A stretch of DNA of 64,000 nt from DT-110 sp030148525 (GTDB lineage Bacteria; Bacteroidota; Bacteroidia; Chitinophagales; Saprospiraceae): NCBI GenBank assembly GCA_965227445.1, contig OZ245751.1, positions 5,580,001-5,644,000 of the forward strand, given 5' to 3'. Under the pieces are notes generated by a model. It searched no databases, was not told where the DNA came from, and saw only the letters and a list, made by a program, of their open reading frames with translations. Numbering within the stretch: position 1 is the stretch's first letter; the number at the start of each line of letters is the position of its first letter. Both the position numbers and the translations under genes were made by a program. Below, piece after piece: positions 43,792 to 52,344 of the stretch.

Positions 43792-44754
43792 ATGGCACAA
43801 CCGAAAATATCCGTCGTGGTGACGGTGTACAACGAAGAGGAGAATATTCACCCTTTGGTCGAGCAGATCACCACGGCTATGGAGGGCATCGATTACGAGA
43901 TTGTCTATGCCGATGACGGATCTACGGATCAGACGGTGCCTGTTCTCCACGGTATGGACCATCCACGCCTGCGGGTAGTAGAGCTAAAGCGTAACTACGG
44001 GCAAAGTTCGGCCCTGATGGCTGGCATTGACTATGCAAAGGGGGAGTACATTGCCACCATGGACGGTGACTTACAAAATGATCCTTCCGACATTCCCCGT
44101 ATGCTAAAGCTGGCGGAGAATGAAGGCTACGATATGGTAGCCGGTAACCGCGCTAACCGCCAGGACGGGATGTTCCTGCGCAAGATTCCCAGCCGTATCG
44201 CCAACTATATCATCCGGGAGGCCGGTGGTGTGAAACTGAAAGACTACGGTTGTGCCCTGCGGGTCATGAAAGCCGATCTGGCCAAAGACCTGGGTTTGTA
44301 CGGCGAGCTTCACCGCTTCATTCCTTTGCTGGCTCACTTTGAAGGAGCCCGCTACACCCAGATCGATGTTAAACACCACGCCCGGAAGTTTGGCAAATCG
44401 AAATACGGCCTGAACCGCACCTTTAAAGTGGTAAGTGATCTGCTGTTGATGCTGTTCTTTAAAACGTATATGCGCCGCCCCATGCACCTGTTTGGCAATA
44501 CGGGCTTGTTTCTGCTCGCCGGCGGAGCGCTTATCAACTTGTATCTATTGGTACTTAAGATTTTGGGTAACGATATCTGGGGTCGCCCCCTGTTGATCCT
44601 CGGGGTGTTGTTATTGATCGGAGGCATTCAGTTTGTTACCATCGGTATCATCGTAGAGATGCAAATGCGTACCTATTACGAGTCGCAGGCTAAGCGTCCT
44701 TACCGGGTACGGTCCGTTAAGAACGGGTCGGCCATCGAAGAGGTACCGTCCTGA
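43792..44754 (+). CDS. Polyprenyl-phosphate glycosyltransferase (GT2, DPM1/GtrB-like)
   Basis: A 320-residue GT2 enzyme with a GT-A domain (VVVTVYNEEENIHPLV; the metal-binding ADDGSTDQT; MDGDLQNDPSDIP) and two C-terminal membrane helices (LFLLAGGALINLYLLVL; LLILGVLLLIGGIQFV). The layout matches enzymes that transfer a sugar from its nucleotide to undecaprenyl phosphate. It lies 2 bp after the GT-C gene, and the pair probably forms one glycan-modification pathway. Confidence 0.92.
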   Translation: MAQPKISVVVTVYNEEENIHPLVEQITTAMEGIDYEIVYADDGSTDQTVPVLHGMDHPRLRVVELKRNYGQSSALMAGIDYAKGEYIATMDGDLQNDPSDIPRMLKLAENEGYDMVAGNRANRQDGMFLRKIPSRIANYIIREAGGVKLKDYGCALRVMKADLAKDLGLYGELHRFIPLLAHFEGARYTQIDVKHHARKFGKSKYGLNRTFKVVSDLLLMLFFKTYMRRPMHLFGNTGLFLLAGGALINLYLLVLKILGNDIWGRPLLILGVLLLIGGIQFVTIGIIVEMQMRTYYESQAKRPYRVRSVKNGSAIEEVPS

Positions 44755-44807
44755 TCGCATGGCGCGGGTTGGCGATCTTTTGTTAGTTTTAGCGGAAACG
44801 CCATGTC

Positions 44808-46115
44808 ATGCCTAAACGCCTATCCTTCCGTCAGGGACTTTCCTCCATTTTATTTTGGTCAATTATTTCTGCTGCCTTCATTGGTCCGGGCACGGTTACC
44901 ATTGCTGCCCGTGCGGGTACCGATTTCCGGATGCAGTTGCTGTGGGCACTGGTCTTTTCCATTTTTGCGACCATTGTATTGCAGGAAGCAGCGGCGCGTA
45001 TCACCATCGCATCGGGTAAGAATCTGGGCCAGATCGTAGCCCATAAGTTTTCAGAAGGCCGGGCTCGGCGGCTGCGGTGGGTCTTATTTGGGGCGGTAGC
45101 CTTTGGTTGTGCTGCTTACCAGGCCGGTAATCTGTTGGGAGCCTTGTCGGGCCTGGCCCTGATCGATGATCTGTCGCAGGTTTGGGCGACCCTGGTGTTG
45201 GGTGCCGTTTGTTTTGGTTTTTTGTGGATAGGCAATTTTCAGCAAATTGCCCGTTTGCTGGGTTTTGTAGTGGCCTTGATGGGGCTGGTATTTTTGGCGG
45301 TAGCTCTGCAATCCGATGTGCGGGCGTTTGAAATGGTGGAGGGTGTCTTCCGTCTGGCCATTCCCGAAGGAGGCGCTATCCTGGTGATTGGTCTTATCGG
45401 TACCACCATTGTACCCTATAATCTGTTTTTAGCATCGGGCATTTCGCAGGGCCAGGACGTTCGGGAAATGCGTACCGGATTAGTACTGGCCATTCTGATC
45501 GGTGGCCTCATTTCGGTGGCCATCATGGTGGTGGGTTCCCAATTGTACGGCACCTTTTCGTTTGCGGGTCTGGCGGAGGCTCTGGGTGAACGGCTGGGTC
45601 GTTTTGCCACTCTTTTTTTCAGTTTCGGACTGTTTGCGGCCGGGCTGAGTTCATCGATAACGGCCCCATTGGCGGCTGCTATCACTGCTAAGTCGCTACT
45701 GGGTGAAGGGCAGCCGCGGTGGCAGGTTCGGGGTCGATCCTTTCGTATGGTCTGGATGCTGGTACTCGGGGTGGGCCTGTTGTTTGGCATCCTGGACGTG
45801 CAGCCCATTCCGGCCATAATTTTGGCGCAAGCCATCAATGGATTACTGTTACCTATCATCACTGCCTTCCTGTACATGGCCGTTAATGATCGCACACTTC
45901 TGGGCGAGCAATACGCTAATAAACCTATTGCAAACCTACTGATGCTGCTGATCGTGGGTATCACTTGTTTTCTGGGGCTGAATAACGTCTGGAAAGCCAT
46001 CGACCGTTCCCTGCAACTGGAAATGGGGCAATCCACTGCGGTCCTTTGGAGTTTAGGGGTATTGAGTGTGGTGTTGGTGGTTGCGCTGGGGACCCGGGTA
46101 AGCCACCGTCGTTGA
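44808..46115 (+). CDS. Divergent Nramp-family transporter
   Basis: A 435-residue membrane protein with eleven predicted helices and an Nramp fold. The first helix keeps FIGPGTVTIAARAGTDF, but the Asp-Pro-Gly-Asn metal motif of canonical MntH is absent (Ala-Arg-Ala-Gly-Thr-Asp). The helix 6 motif MPHNLYLHS is replaced by TIVPYNLFLASG, losing the metal-binding methionine. It therefore belongs to a divergent branch whose substrate may not be Mn or Fe; magnesium or another ion is possible. It is the last of three + strand genes after the glycosyltransferase pair (53 bp gap). Confidence 0.87.
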   Translation: MPKRLSFRQGLSSILFWSIISAAFIGPGTVTIAARAGTDFRMQLLWALVFSIFATIVLQEAAARITIASGKNLGQIVAHKFSEGRARRLRWVLFGAVAFGCAAYQAGNLLGALSGLALIDDLSQVWATLVLGAVCFGFLWIGNFQQIARLLGFVVALMGLVFLAVALQSDVRAFEMVEGVFRLAIPEGGAILVIGLIGTTIVPYNLFLASGISQGQDVREMRTGLVLAILIGGLISVAIMVVGSQLYGTFSFAGLAEALGERLGRFATLFFSFGLFAAGLSSSITAPLAAAITAKSLLGEGQPRWQVRGRSFRMVWMLVLGVGLLFGILDVQPIPAIILAQAINGLLLPIITAFLYMAVNDRTLLGEQYANKPIANLLMLLIVGITCFLGLNNVWKAIDRSLQLEMGQSTAVLWSLGVLSVVLVVALGTRVSHRR

Positions 46116-46166
46116 TAGGAAGTAATTAAAGCTGTATTTTACAGGAATCATGTAAAAACTGGGATC

Positions 46167-46745
46167 ATGGAGGCAAGTACGCTAAGAGATCTGACGGTTG
46201 CGGAATACCTGGACATCGAACAGGAACACGATCAGCGCTATGAGTATCACGACGGATTTATCTATGCGCTGGCTGGCGGGTCGATAAATCATGGTATTAT
46301 TTGTAGCAATGTTAGTGGAGGATTACGTGACAAAATTCGGGAGAAGGGTAAGAATTGCCGGCCACTCATTGCTGATGTCAAAGTGCATATTGCTTCTTCT
46401 AACAGCTATTTGTACCCCGATGTCATGGTCGTCTGCGGCGATATCGAAACGGCCGAGCACAACAAGGAATCCATCACCAACCCGGTGTTGATCATTGAAG
46501 TACTGTCGGAATCAACGGCCAGTTACGACCGGGGCGATAAATTTCATAAATACCGGCAAATACCTTCGCTCGTTGATTACGTCCTCATCGAACAGACAAG
46601 CCAACAAGTCGATGTATTCCACCGTGACCGGGGTGGAGAGCTGTGGAAGATCTCCTCGTTCACCGGGGGGGACGTACACCTGGCGTCACTTGATCTTACC
46701 CTCACTTTAGAAGCTCTTTACGAAGGCGTTGTATTTGAAGAATGA
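46167..46745 (+). CDS. Uma2-family (DUF820) putative endonuclease
   Basis: A 192-residue protein of the Uma2 group in the PD-(D/E)xK superfamily. Conserved segments are YEYHDGFIYALAGGSINHG, the acidic YLYPDVMVVCGD, LIIEVLSESTASYDRGDKF and YRQIPSLVDYVLIEQ. These proteins are abundant in cyanobacteria and Bacteroidota and are often linked to mobile elements, but their function is not established. It stands alone here. A bidirectional terminator follows at 46773. Confidence 0.9.
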   Translation: MEASTLRDLTVAEYLDIEQEHDQRYEYHDGFIYALAGGSINHGIICSNVSGGLRDKIREKGKNCRPLIADVKVHIASSNSYLYPDVMVVCGDIETAEHNKESITNPVLIIEVLSESTASYDRGDKFHKYRQIPSLVDYVLIEQTSQQVDVFHRDRGGELWKISSFTGGDVHLASLDLTLTLEALYEGVVFEE

Positions 46746-46772
46746 GATAATACCTCAGGTGAAAAAAGAAAA

Positions 46773-46801
46773 AGACGCTCCACCTGGTGGAACGCCTTTT
46801 C
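46773..46801. terminator. Bidirectional terminator between the Uma2 and spt genes
   Basis: ACGCTCCACC and GGTGGAACGCC pair with one G-T, followed by TTTTCT on the + strand and TCTTTTTCTTTTTT on the - strand. It sits between the two convergent stop codons. Confidence 0.7.
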
Positions 46802-46827
46802 TACATCTGTGGACAATTAAACATGGC

Positions 46828-48072
46828 TTATAAAGCCACTTTTTTCATTTCGCCCTGGTATTCACCCGCTTGCAATTTACCGCGGATAGCCCGGAAGGCT
46901 TCAATAGTTTCTTTCACATCCTGCTCGGTGTGTGCGGCCGTCGGAATCAGGCGCAACAGGATCATTCCCTTGGGAATTACCGGATAGATTACGGCAGAGC
47001 AAAAGATGTTAAACTGTTGACGCATATCGTGGATCAGGTTAGTTGCTTCGCTTACCGATCCGTTCATGTATACGGGCGTAACGCAGCTGCTGGTATTACC
47101 CAGATCGAAGCCGGCGTCGCGCAGGCCATTCTGCAGCATATTCACGTTGGCCCAGAGTTTATCTTTCAGTTCGGGCATGGTGCGCAACAGTTCCAGTCGC
47201 TTCAGGTTGCCGATAACCAAGGGCATCGGCAAGGATTTCGCGAAGATCTGCGAACGCACGGAGTAGCGCAGGTAGTTGATGATATCCGCATCGCCGGCTA
47301 CGAAGGCACCAATGCTTGCCATGGATTTTGCGAAGGTACTGAAGTAAAGGTCGATATCGTCCTGTACACCTTGCTCTTCCCCTGCACCAGCGCCGGTTTC
47401 ACCCAGCGTACCAAATCCGTGGGCATCATCCACGAGCAGGCGGAAGTTGTATTTTTGCTTGTATTCGACGATCTCTTTCAGAATGCCCTGTTCACCGCGC
47501 ATACCGAAAACACCTTCGGTAATAACGAGGATACCACCGCCGGTTTCTTCGGCAATGACCTGAGCCTTAGCTATTTGCTTGGCAAAGCTATCGATGTCGT
47601 TGTGTTCAAAAGGCAGTCGCTTGCCGATGTGCATACGCACGCCGTCGTAGATACACGCGTGATCATCCTTATCGTACACCAGAACATCGCGGCGGTCTAC
47701 CAAAGCGTCGATTACAGACATAATCCCCTGGTAGCCGAAGTTGAGCAACATGGCTGTTTCTTTCTGTACGAATTCGGCCAGGTTGGCTTCCAGTTCCTCG
47801 TGGTACTTGGTTTCACCCGACATCATGCGCGACCCCATCGGATAGGCGAGGCCCCAATCTTTTGCTGCTTCGGCATCCACCTTACGTACTTCCGGGTGGT
47901 TACCCAGCCCCAGATAGTTGTTGACACTCCACACGATCATTTCCTTTCCCATGAAAGTCATGCGGCCACCCAACTCACCTTCCAGCTTTGGAAAGGTATA
48001 ATATCCGTGCGCCTTATCGGCGTACTGACCCAGGGGGCTTTTGTTATCCAGCAGTTTCTGAAACAAATCCAT
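46828..48072 (-). CDS. spt: Serine palmitoyltransferase-like alpha-oxoamine synthase
   Basis: A 414-residue PLP enzyme of the alpha-oxoamine synthase family. The PLP lysine is Lys249 in YFSTFAKSMASIGAFVAG, the cofactor aspartate is in LLVDDAHGFGTLGETGAG and SVNNYLGLGNHPEVR is near the N-terminus. Relatives include KBL, BioF and HemA. The family branch and the absence of threonine-degradation or biotin genes nearby favour serine palmitoyltransferase, which makes 3-ketodihydrosphingosine for the sphingolipids typical of this phylum. It is a single gene with its own promoter at 48124-48155. The function is likely but not proven. Confidence 0.8.
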   Translation of the reverse strand: MDLFQKLLDNKSPLGQYADKAHGYYTFPKLEGELGGRMTFMGKEMIVWSVNNYLGLGNHPEVRKVDAEAAKDWGLAYPMGSRMMSGETKYHEELEANLAEFVQKETAMLLNFGYQGIMSVIDALVDRRDVLVYDKDDHACIYDGVRMHIGKRLPFEHNDIDSFAKQIAKAQVIAEETGGGILVITEGVFGMRGEQGILKEIVEYKQKYNFRLLVDDAHGFGTLGETGAGAGEEQGVQDDIDLYFSTFAKSMASIGAFVAGDADIINYLRYSVRSQIFAKSLPMPLVIGNLKRLELLRTMPELKDKLWANVNMLQNGLRDAGFDLGNTSSCVTPVYMNGSVSEATNLIHDMRQQFNIFCSAVIYPVIPKGMILLRLIPTAAHTEQDVKETIEAFRAIRGKLQAGEYQGEMKKVAL

Positions 48073-48123
48073 CGCAAACAGATTTTTTATTGATTAATTC
48101 CAGGCAGATTTAAAATAATCGCG

Positions 48124-48155
48124 CAAAGGTAATTGTAATTCAAGCAATTACTAAA
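48124..48155 (-). promoter_or_regulatory. Bacteroidota-type promoter of spt
   Basis: On the - strand TTTAG, a spacer of about 19-20 bp and TACCTTTG (48124-48131) match the phylum pattern TTTG/TAnnTTTG with one mismatch in the -33 box. It ends 51 bp before the ATG. Confidence 0.5.
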
Positions 48156-48158
48156 GAT

Positions 48159-48710
48159 CTACCAAATCTTTTTTATGGTGGGCTCATTCACCCACTTACT
48201 CCAATTTTGATTATACGTATGCAGGCTATCGGTGGCTGTACCGGTAGGTGTTACTACCGGATATCCGTGATTCACCCACTCAAAAATGCTTCCGTACAAG
48301 TTGGTTACATTGGTGTACCCCATGTCACGGAGCCGGTTTCCGATTTTTTCGGAGCGATAGCCTACCGAGCAATATAGAACGATTTCCGCCTCCTTCGGTA
48401 CTCCTCCCAGAGCACTTTCTTCCAAATTACGATAGCCAAGGTAGCGTGCTCCTTCAATGTGGCTTACCTCGAATTCTTCCCGGCTGCGGGTATCCAGCAG
48501 ATATACATCATTCAGTTTTTCGTGTAGTGTCTCCACGCCAATGAGGGGGGTGGAGAAACTGAGCAGTCGCTGCAGTCGTGCATCGTAGTCGGCGTTTTTT
48601 AAATCCGGTTTATCGGCCGGTATAGATTGTGCGCAACTCATGGGTAGCACCAGTATAATTGCTTGTGCGACCTGTGTAATACGTTGCCAAATTTTCATGG
48701 TCATGTTCAT
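48159..48710 (-). CDS. Rhodanese-domain lipoprotein
   Basis: A 183-residue protein with a lipoprotein-type leader (IILVLPMSCAQS) and one rhodanese domain at about residues 55-165. The active-site loop is VLYCSVGYRSEKIG with the catalytic cysteine, preceded by LLDTRSREEFEVSHIEGARYLG. It is probably a periplasmic or surface sulfurtransferase or persulfide carrier. The substrate is unknown. It starts 2 bp after the mvaD stop, an arrangement that suggests co-transcription without an obvious biochemical link. Confidence 0.87.
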   Translation of the reverse strand: MNMTMKIWQRITQVAQAIILVLPMSCAQSIPADKPDLKNADYDARLQRLLSFSTPLIGVETLHEKLNDVYLLDTRSREEFEVSHIEGARYLGYRNLEESALGGVPKEAEIVLYCSVGYRSEKIGNRLRDMGYTNVTNLYGSIFEWVNHGYPVVTPTGTATDSLHTYNQNWSKWVNEPTIKKIW

Positions 48711-48712
48711 TT

Positions 48713-49801
48713 TCAGCGTTTAGACGGACCCTGCCCGACCTGGTCACGAATAATCTGATCGTTTTCACAAAAAGGCTGTAAGCTGTCGGCGGTAAAATCC
48801 TGTACTTCATCTGCAATGGCGTGCGGGTAGAGCAGGTGGATGTTTGGGCCGGCATCCAGGGTGAAATACAAAGGCTGTCCGGTATCTGTTCGCCAGGCCT
48901 GGACACGGCGTATGATTTCCAGGGTATTGGGCTCCATCAGAATGAAGGGTGGGTGGGAAGCCATCATAAGGGCGTGCAAAGTCATTGCTTCCTGCTCGGT
49001 AATTTGCCCGAAGGTTGCCAGGTCGCCTTCTTTCATGGCGTTCCAGAGCCGGTGTAATTGCTGGCGGGCCTGCTGGTACCGTGGATTGGCGTAGGGGTTC
49101 CCATCCATGAGCTGATGGCCGGCCCGGCTGCTCACTGACTTTTCGCGATTACTCACGATTAGTATATCATCGTGGAAGGTTCGGAAATCTTCGTGCAGTT
49201 GATCGCCAACGGGGACGGCGTATTCATTGGAGGTTCCGTCAATTTCTACGGTTTCACCCCAGACGGCAGTAACTGGGTAGACCGACCTGCAGGCAGATCC
49301 GGAACCCAGACGGGCCAGATAGGATGCTTTTTGCCGAAAGGCAGAATCATCTTCGAGATTGCCAAAAAACTGGCGTTCTAAATCACACAGGCACAGGGCC
49401 AGGGCGCTCATACTGGAAGCAGAGCTGGCAATCCCGGCCGAGTGAGGAAAGGAGTTATGAGATCGTATGGTAAGGGTCAGTTGCCGTAAAAATGGAAAGA
49501 CATCCACCTGACGCTCCAGATAAGCTTTGACCTTAGCGGCAAATGCATCATTGGGCTTGTCTGCAAAGAAAAAAGCCAGCTCAATATCCTGTCCGGTTCC
49601 GGTCTTGGGACGGTACGCAATCGTCGTTTCGGTGTAAGCCTGATCAAGCGTGAGGCTGATCGAAGGATTTTGCGGCAGTTGCCGCCCGTATTTACCCCAG
49701 TATTTGATGAGGGCGATATTCGAAGGGCTCCGCCAGGTCACTTGTCCTTCACTGAGGCTACCCCGCTCGACAAGAAGCTTTGGATTGCTGTAATCAGGCA
49801 T
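48713..49801 (-). CDS. mvaD: Diphosphomevalonate decarboxylase
   Basis: A 362-residue GHMP-family enzyme making isopentenyl diphosphate from mevalonate diphosphate. Signatures are WRSPSNIALIKYWGKYGRQLP (written in part), the phosphate loop SAGIASSASSMSALALCL and FTLDAGPNIHLLYP with the conserved aspartate. It indicates a mevalonate route for isoprenoids in this organism. The coding strand carries the 14-mer GCCTTTCGGCAAAA in its Ala-Phe-Arg-Gln codons (49329-49342). A TACTTTTG element at 49820-49827 may be its -7 box. Confidence 0.93.
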   Translation of the reverse strand: MPDYSNPKLLVERGSLSEGQVTWRSPSNIALIKYWGKYGRQLPQNPSISLTLDQAYTETTIAYRPKTGTGQDIELAFFFADKPNDAFAAKVKAYLERQVDVFPFLRQLTLTIRSHNSFPHSAGIASSASSMSALALCLCDLERQFFGNLEDDSAFRQKASYLARLGSGSACRSVYPVTAVWGETVEIDGTSNEYAVPVGDQLHEDFRTFHDDILIVSNREKSVSSRAGHQLMDGNPYANPRYQQARQQLHRLWNAMKEGDLATFGQITEQEAMTLHALMMASHPPFILMEPNTLEIIRRVQAWRTDTGQPLYFTLDAGPNIHLLYPHAIADEVQDFTADSLQPFCENDQIIRDQVGQGPSKR

Positions 49802-49819
49802 GCGTTGGGTTTTGTGTCA

Positions 49820-49827
49820 ACAAAAGT
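49820..49827 (-). promoter_or_regulatory. Possible -7 element (TACTTTTG) of mvaD
   Basis: TACTTTTG on the - strand fits TAnnTTTG and lies 19 bp before the mvaD ATG. The -33 box is unclear. Confidence 0.35.
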
Positions 49828-49960
49828 AACTTTTTTTGTTATCAGTAAGTTGGCGTCGGGTAAATCTTACAGAGAGATTACGTAGGGCTATTAGCTTTTA
49901 TTTCTGCATTTAGTGTTTAATTAAGTGTATTTTTCTACAATTATATTTTTTTAAAAACAA

Positions 49961-49994
49961 TAGCCCGGTTGTTCCACGTGGAACAACCGGGCTA
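49961..49994. other. parS-like centromere site inside a 34-bp perfect palindrome
   Basis: A perfect 34-bp palindrome (17 bp per half) in the 276-bp gap between mvaD and thrC. Its centre, TGTTCCACGTGGAACA (49970-49985), is identical to the classical parS form bound by chromosomal ParB. The outer GC-rich half-sites (AGCCCGGT) could also fold as a hairpin, so a terminator role is the alternative. Confidence 0.65.
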
Positions 49995-50077
49995 CCTAAT
50001 AGCATTACGGCAGAAGTATTTATTGCCTGATCAGTTGTTTGGTAGCTGTTCGCTTGCCAGTGACTATGAGTATCTGA

Positions 50078-51388
50078 CTAGGAGAGGAGGTAGCGCTTGA
50101 AGTCCTTATACACTGGGTTCATTTCGGTAGCTACCTTGGTTTTGTTTCGTAAACTGGCCAAGCGCTTCGGTACTTCTATCGCGTGATCCAGAATACGCTC
50201 CACATCCTCCAAAAATTTTGCCGGATGGGCTGTTTCTAATAAAACAGCCCGGTGACCGGGGTGGTCAGCCAGATAGGCGTCCATGGCCCGGTAGCCTACT
50301 GCGCCGTGTGGGTCGAGGATGTAGGTGAACTTCTGTTCTACTTCGCGCATGGTCTCTTCGGTCTGGGCATCCGTGTACGCGTATCCCAGAATGTGTTCAC
50401 GCATATTGTTCCACGTGGAACCATCCGTTCCGCTAAAGTAATTTTCCATACGGGCAAAATTGCTGGGATCTCCTACGTCCATCGCATTGCTAAGCGTGCG
50501 GTGACTGGGTTTGGGGGCGTATTTGCCCGATTTCAGATAGCGCGGTACCACATCATTGATGTTGGTTGCGGCCACCATGTGTTCAATGGGCAGACCCATC
50601 CGTCGGGCGAAAAGTCCGGCAGTCAGGTTGCCAAAATTTCCGCTGGGTACCACAAAGGTGGTGGGGCGATCTCTTTCCGCAAGCAGTTGCCGATAGGCTT
50701 CGAAGTAGTAAAAGGATTGTGGGATCAGCCGGGCAATATTAATGGAGTTGGCCGAACTGAGCCGCATTTTTTGCGTGAGCTCCTCGTCTAAAAACGCCTG
50801 TTTAACCAGCGCCTGGCAATCGTCGAAGGTGCCGTCTACTTCCAGAGCACGTACATTGTGTCCCAGGGTCGTGAGTTGCTTTTCCTGCAGAGGACTCACT
50901 TTCCCGGAAGGGTAGAGGATGACCACCTCAATACCCGGTGTTTGGTAAAAGCCCGCAGCCACTGCTCCGCCCGTATCCCCCGAAGTTGCAACGAGAATGG
51001 TCAGATCCTGACCGGCATCCCGGTTGAAATAGCTCATCAACTCCGCCATGAAGCGAGCACCAAAGTCTTTAAAGGCCAGGGACGGACCGTGATAGAGCTC
51101 CAATACGTACCGTTGATCGTCCAATTTATGTACGGGAGCCGGAAAAGTCAGTGCCCGCTTGCAAATACCGCGCAGGTCTTCGTCGGGGATAAACCCCTGA
51201 AATAAGGCTTTACTCACTGCAAAACCGATCTCTGGTAAAGACATCTCCGGAAAGGTCTGCCAAAAAGCTGTGGGCAGTTCGGGGATCTCCTCCGGCATGT
51301 ACAGACCATTATCAGGAGGTAAGCCACGCATTACGGCGATATCGAGTGGGGTTTTTTCCCGGGGATTGCGCGTACTGTAGAGAATCAT
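50078..51388 (-). CDS. thrC: Threonine synthase
   Basis: A 436-residue PLP enzyme converting O-phosphohomoserine to threonine. The PLP lysine is in GPSLAFKDFGARFMAE, the phosphate loop in ATSGDTGGAVAAGFY, and VPSGNFGNLTAGLFARRMG is also typical. It ends the thrA-thrB-thrC operon, and its ATG overlaps the thrB stop (ATGA). Codons for GSTWNN near residue 325 create TGTTCCACGTGGAACC on the DNA, a 15/16 match to the parS-like site at 49970. Confidence 0.96.
   Translation of the reverse strand: MILYSTRNPREKTPLDIAVMRGLPPDNGLYMPEEIPELPTAFWQTFPEMSLPEIGFAVSKALFQGFIPDEDLRGICKRALTFPAPVHKLDDQRYVLELYHGPSLAFKDFGARFMAELMSYFNRDAGQDLTILVATSGDTGGAVAAGFYQTPGIEVVILYPSGKVSPLQEKQLTTLGHNVRALEVDGTFDDCQALVKQAFLDEELTQKMRLSSANSINIARLIPQSFYYFEAYRQLLAERDRPTTFVVPSGNFGNLTAGLFARRMGLPIEHMVAATNINDVVPRYLKSGKYAPKPSHRTLSNAMDVGDPSNFARMENYFSGTDGSTWNNMREHILGYAYTDAQTEETMREVEQKFTYILDPHGAVGYRAMDAYLADHPGHRAVLLETAHPAKFLEDVERILDHAIEVPKRLASLRNKTKVATEMNPVYKDFKRYLLS
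50407..50422. other. Second parS-like site, within thrC
   Basis: TGTTCCACGTGGAACC matches the intergenic parS-like site at 15 of 16 bases, 437 bp away. It lies in the coding sequence of thrC. Intragenic parS sites near origins are well known. No other site of comparable quality was found in the window. Confidence 0.5.
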
Positions 51389-52344
51389 GAGCTAACCGTT
51401 TGCCGGACGCAGGTGGCGCCCGTTGTGTTGATTAGTGAAACAAATACCTCCCGGGCTATGCCCGCTCGTTCAAAAACGGCCGCCATAGCGTCGCCACAAG
51501 CCCGGGCCGTTGTCAAACGATCGCACAAAGCAAATATAGAAGGGCCAGCCCCGGAAATACTGCAGCCCAGGGCTCCCGCCCCGAGGGCGGCCTGCTGGAC
51601 CTCGTAAAAATAGGGGATCAGACGGGCCCGCTGGGGCTCGATGATCACGTCGCGCAGAGACCTGGATAGCAGATCGGTGTCTCGATTGAACAGCGCAGCC
51701 ACAAAGGCCGCCAAATTCCCCGTCTGTTCAATGCAGACGTCCAGGGAAACAGACTCTCGTAAAATACTGCGGGCCTCCTTGGTCAGTACTTCCACGTGCG
51801 GGTAAACCACTGCCGCGCATAAGTCTTCGGGTACTGGCAGCTGAATAATATCTAAATCTTGGTTTGAACGTATCAACGAAATACCCCCCAGCAGGGAAGG
51901 GGCCACGTTGTCGGCGTGAAAGGCACCGTCGGCCACTTGCTCACCCTCCACGGCTGCCCGCAGGCATTGTTTCTTGCTGTAAGGCGCACCCAATAATTCA
52001 TTGATCGCCATCACAGCCCCAGCCGCACTGGCAGCACTGGACCCCAGCCCACTACCAAAAGGCATTTTCTTATGGATTTCCAGCTCAATGCCGGCATCTT
52101 CCCGGTTCATCGAGTGTAAGAGGCGTTGGGCGGCATAGCCGGCCGTGTTCTTGGCAATAGTATAGGGCAAACGGCCGCCATCGCCGGTAATAGTGGTGAT
52201 GCGCAGGCCGGGCTCTTCCGAAAAACGGGCAATGATCTCATCACCGGGTTCTTCCAGGGCGAACCCCAAGATATCGTAACCCACCGCCACGTTGGCAACC
52301 GATGCGGGGGCAAATACTGTTACTTCTTTCAATGGAGTACTCAT
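51385..52344 (-). CDS. thrB: Homoserine kinase
   Basis: A 319-residue GHMP kinase phosphorylating homoserine. The ATP loop is KMPFGSGLGSSAASAAGAVMAIN near residues 87-109 (written in part), the N-terminus has FAPASVANVAVGYDILGFAL and the C-terminal segment is CSISGAGPSIFALCD. The start overlaps the thrA stop by one base (TAATG) and the end overlaps thrC by 4 bp, so the operon is tightly coupled. Confidence 0.96.
   Translation of the reverse strand: MSTPLKEVTVFAPASVANVAVGYDILGFALEEPGDEIIARFSEEPGLRITTITGDGGRLPYTIAKNTAGYAAQRLLHSMNREDAGIELEIHKKMPFGSGLGSSAASAAGAVMAINELLGAPYSKKQCLRAAVEGEQVADGAFHADNVAPSLLGGISLIRSNQDLDIIQLPVPEDLCAAVVYPHVEVLTKEARSILRESVSLDVCIEQTGNLAAFVAALFNRDTDLLSRSLRDVIIEPQRARLIPYFYEVQQAALGAGALGCSISGAGPSIFALCDRLTTARACGDAMAAVFERAGIAREVFVSLINTTGATCVRQTVSS

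Noticed and set aside
46870..48093. Long open frame of 407 codons antisense to spt
   Set aside because: It is a shadow of the conserved PLP enzyme on the other strand, without a family match or its own promoter.
49999..50060. Possible T9SS sorting-domain remnant on the - strand after thrC (LIVTGKRTATKQLIRQ then stop)
   Set aside because: Only about 18 codons are visible and they are too short and too degenerate to support homology over chance.
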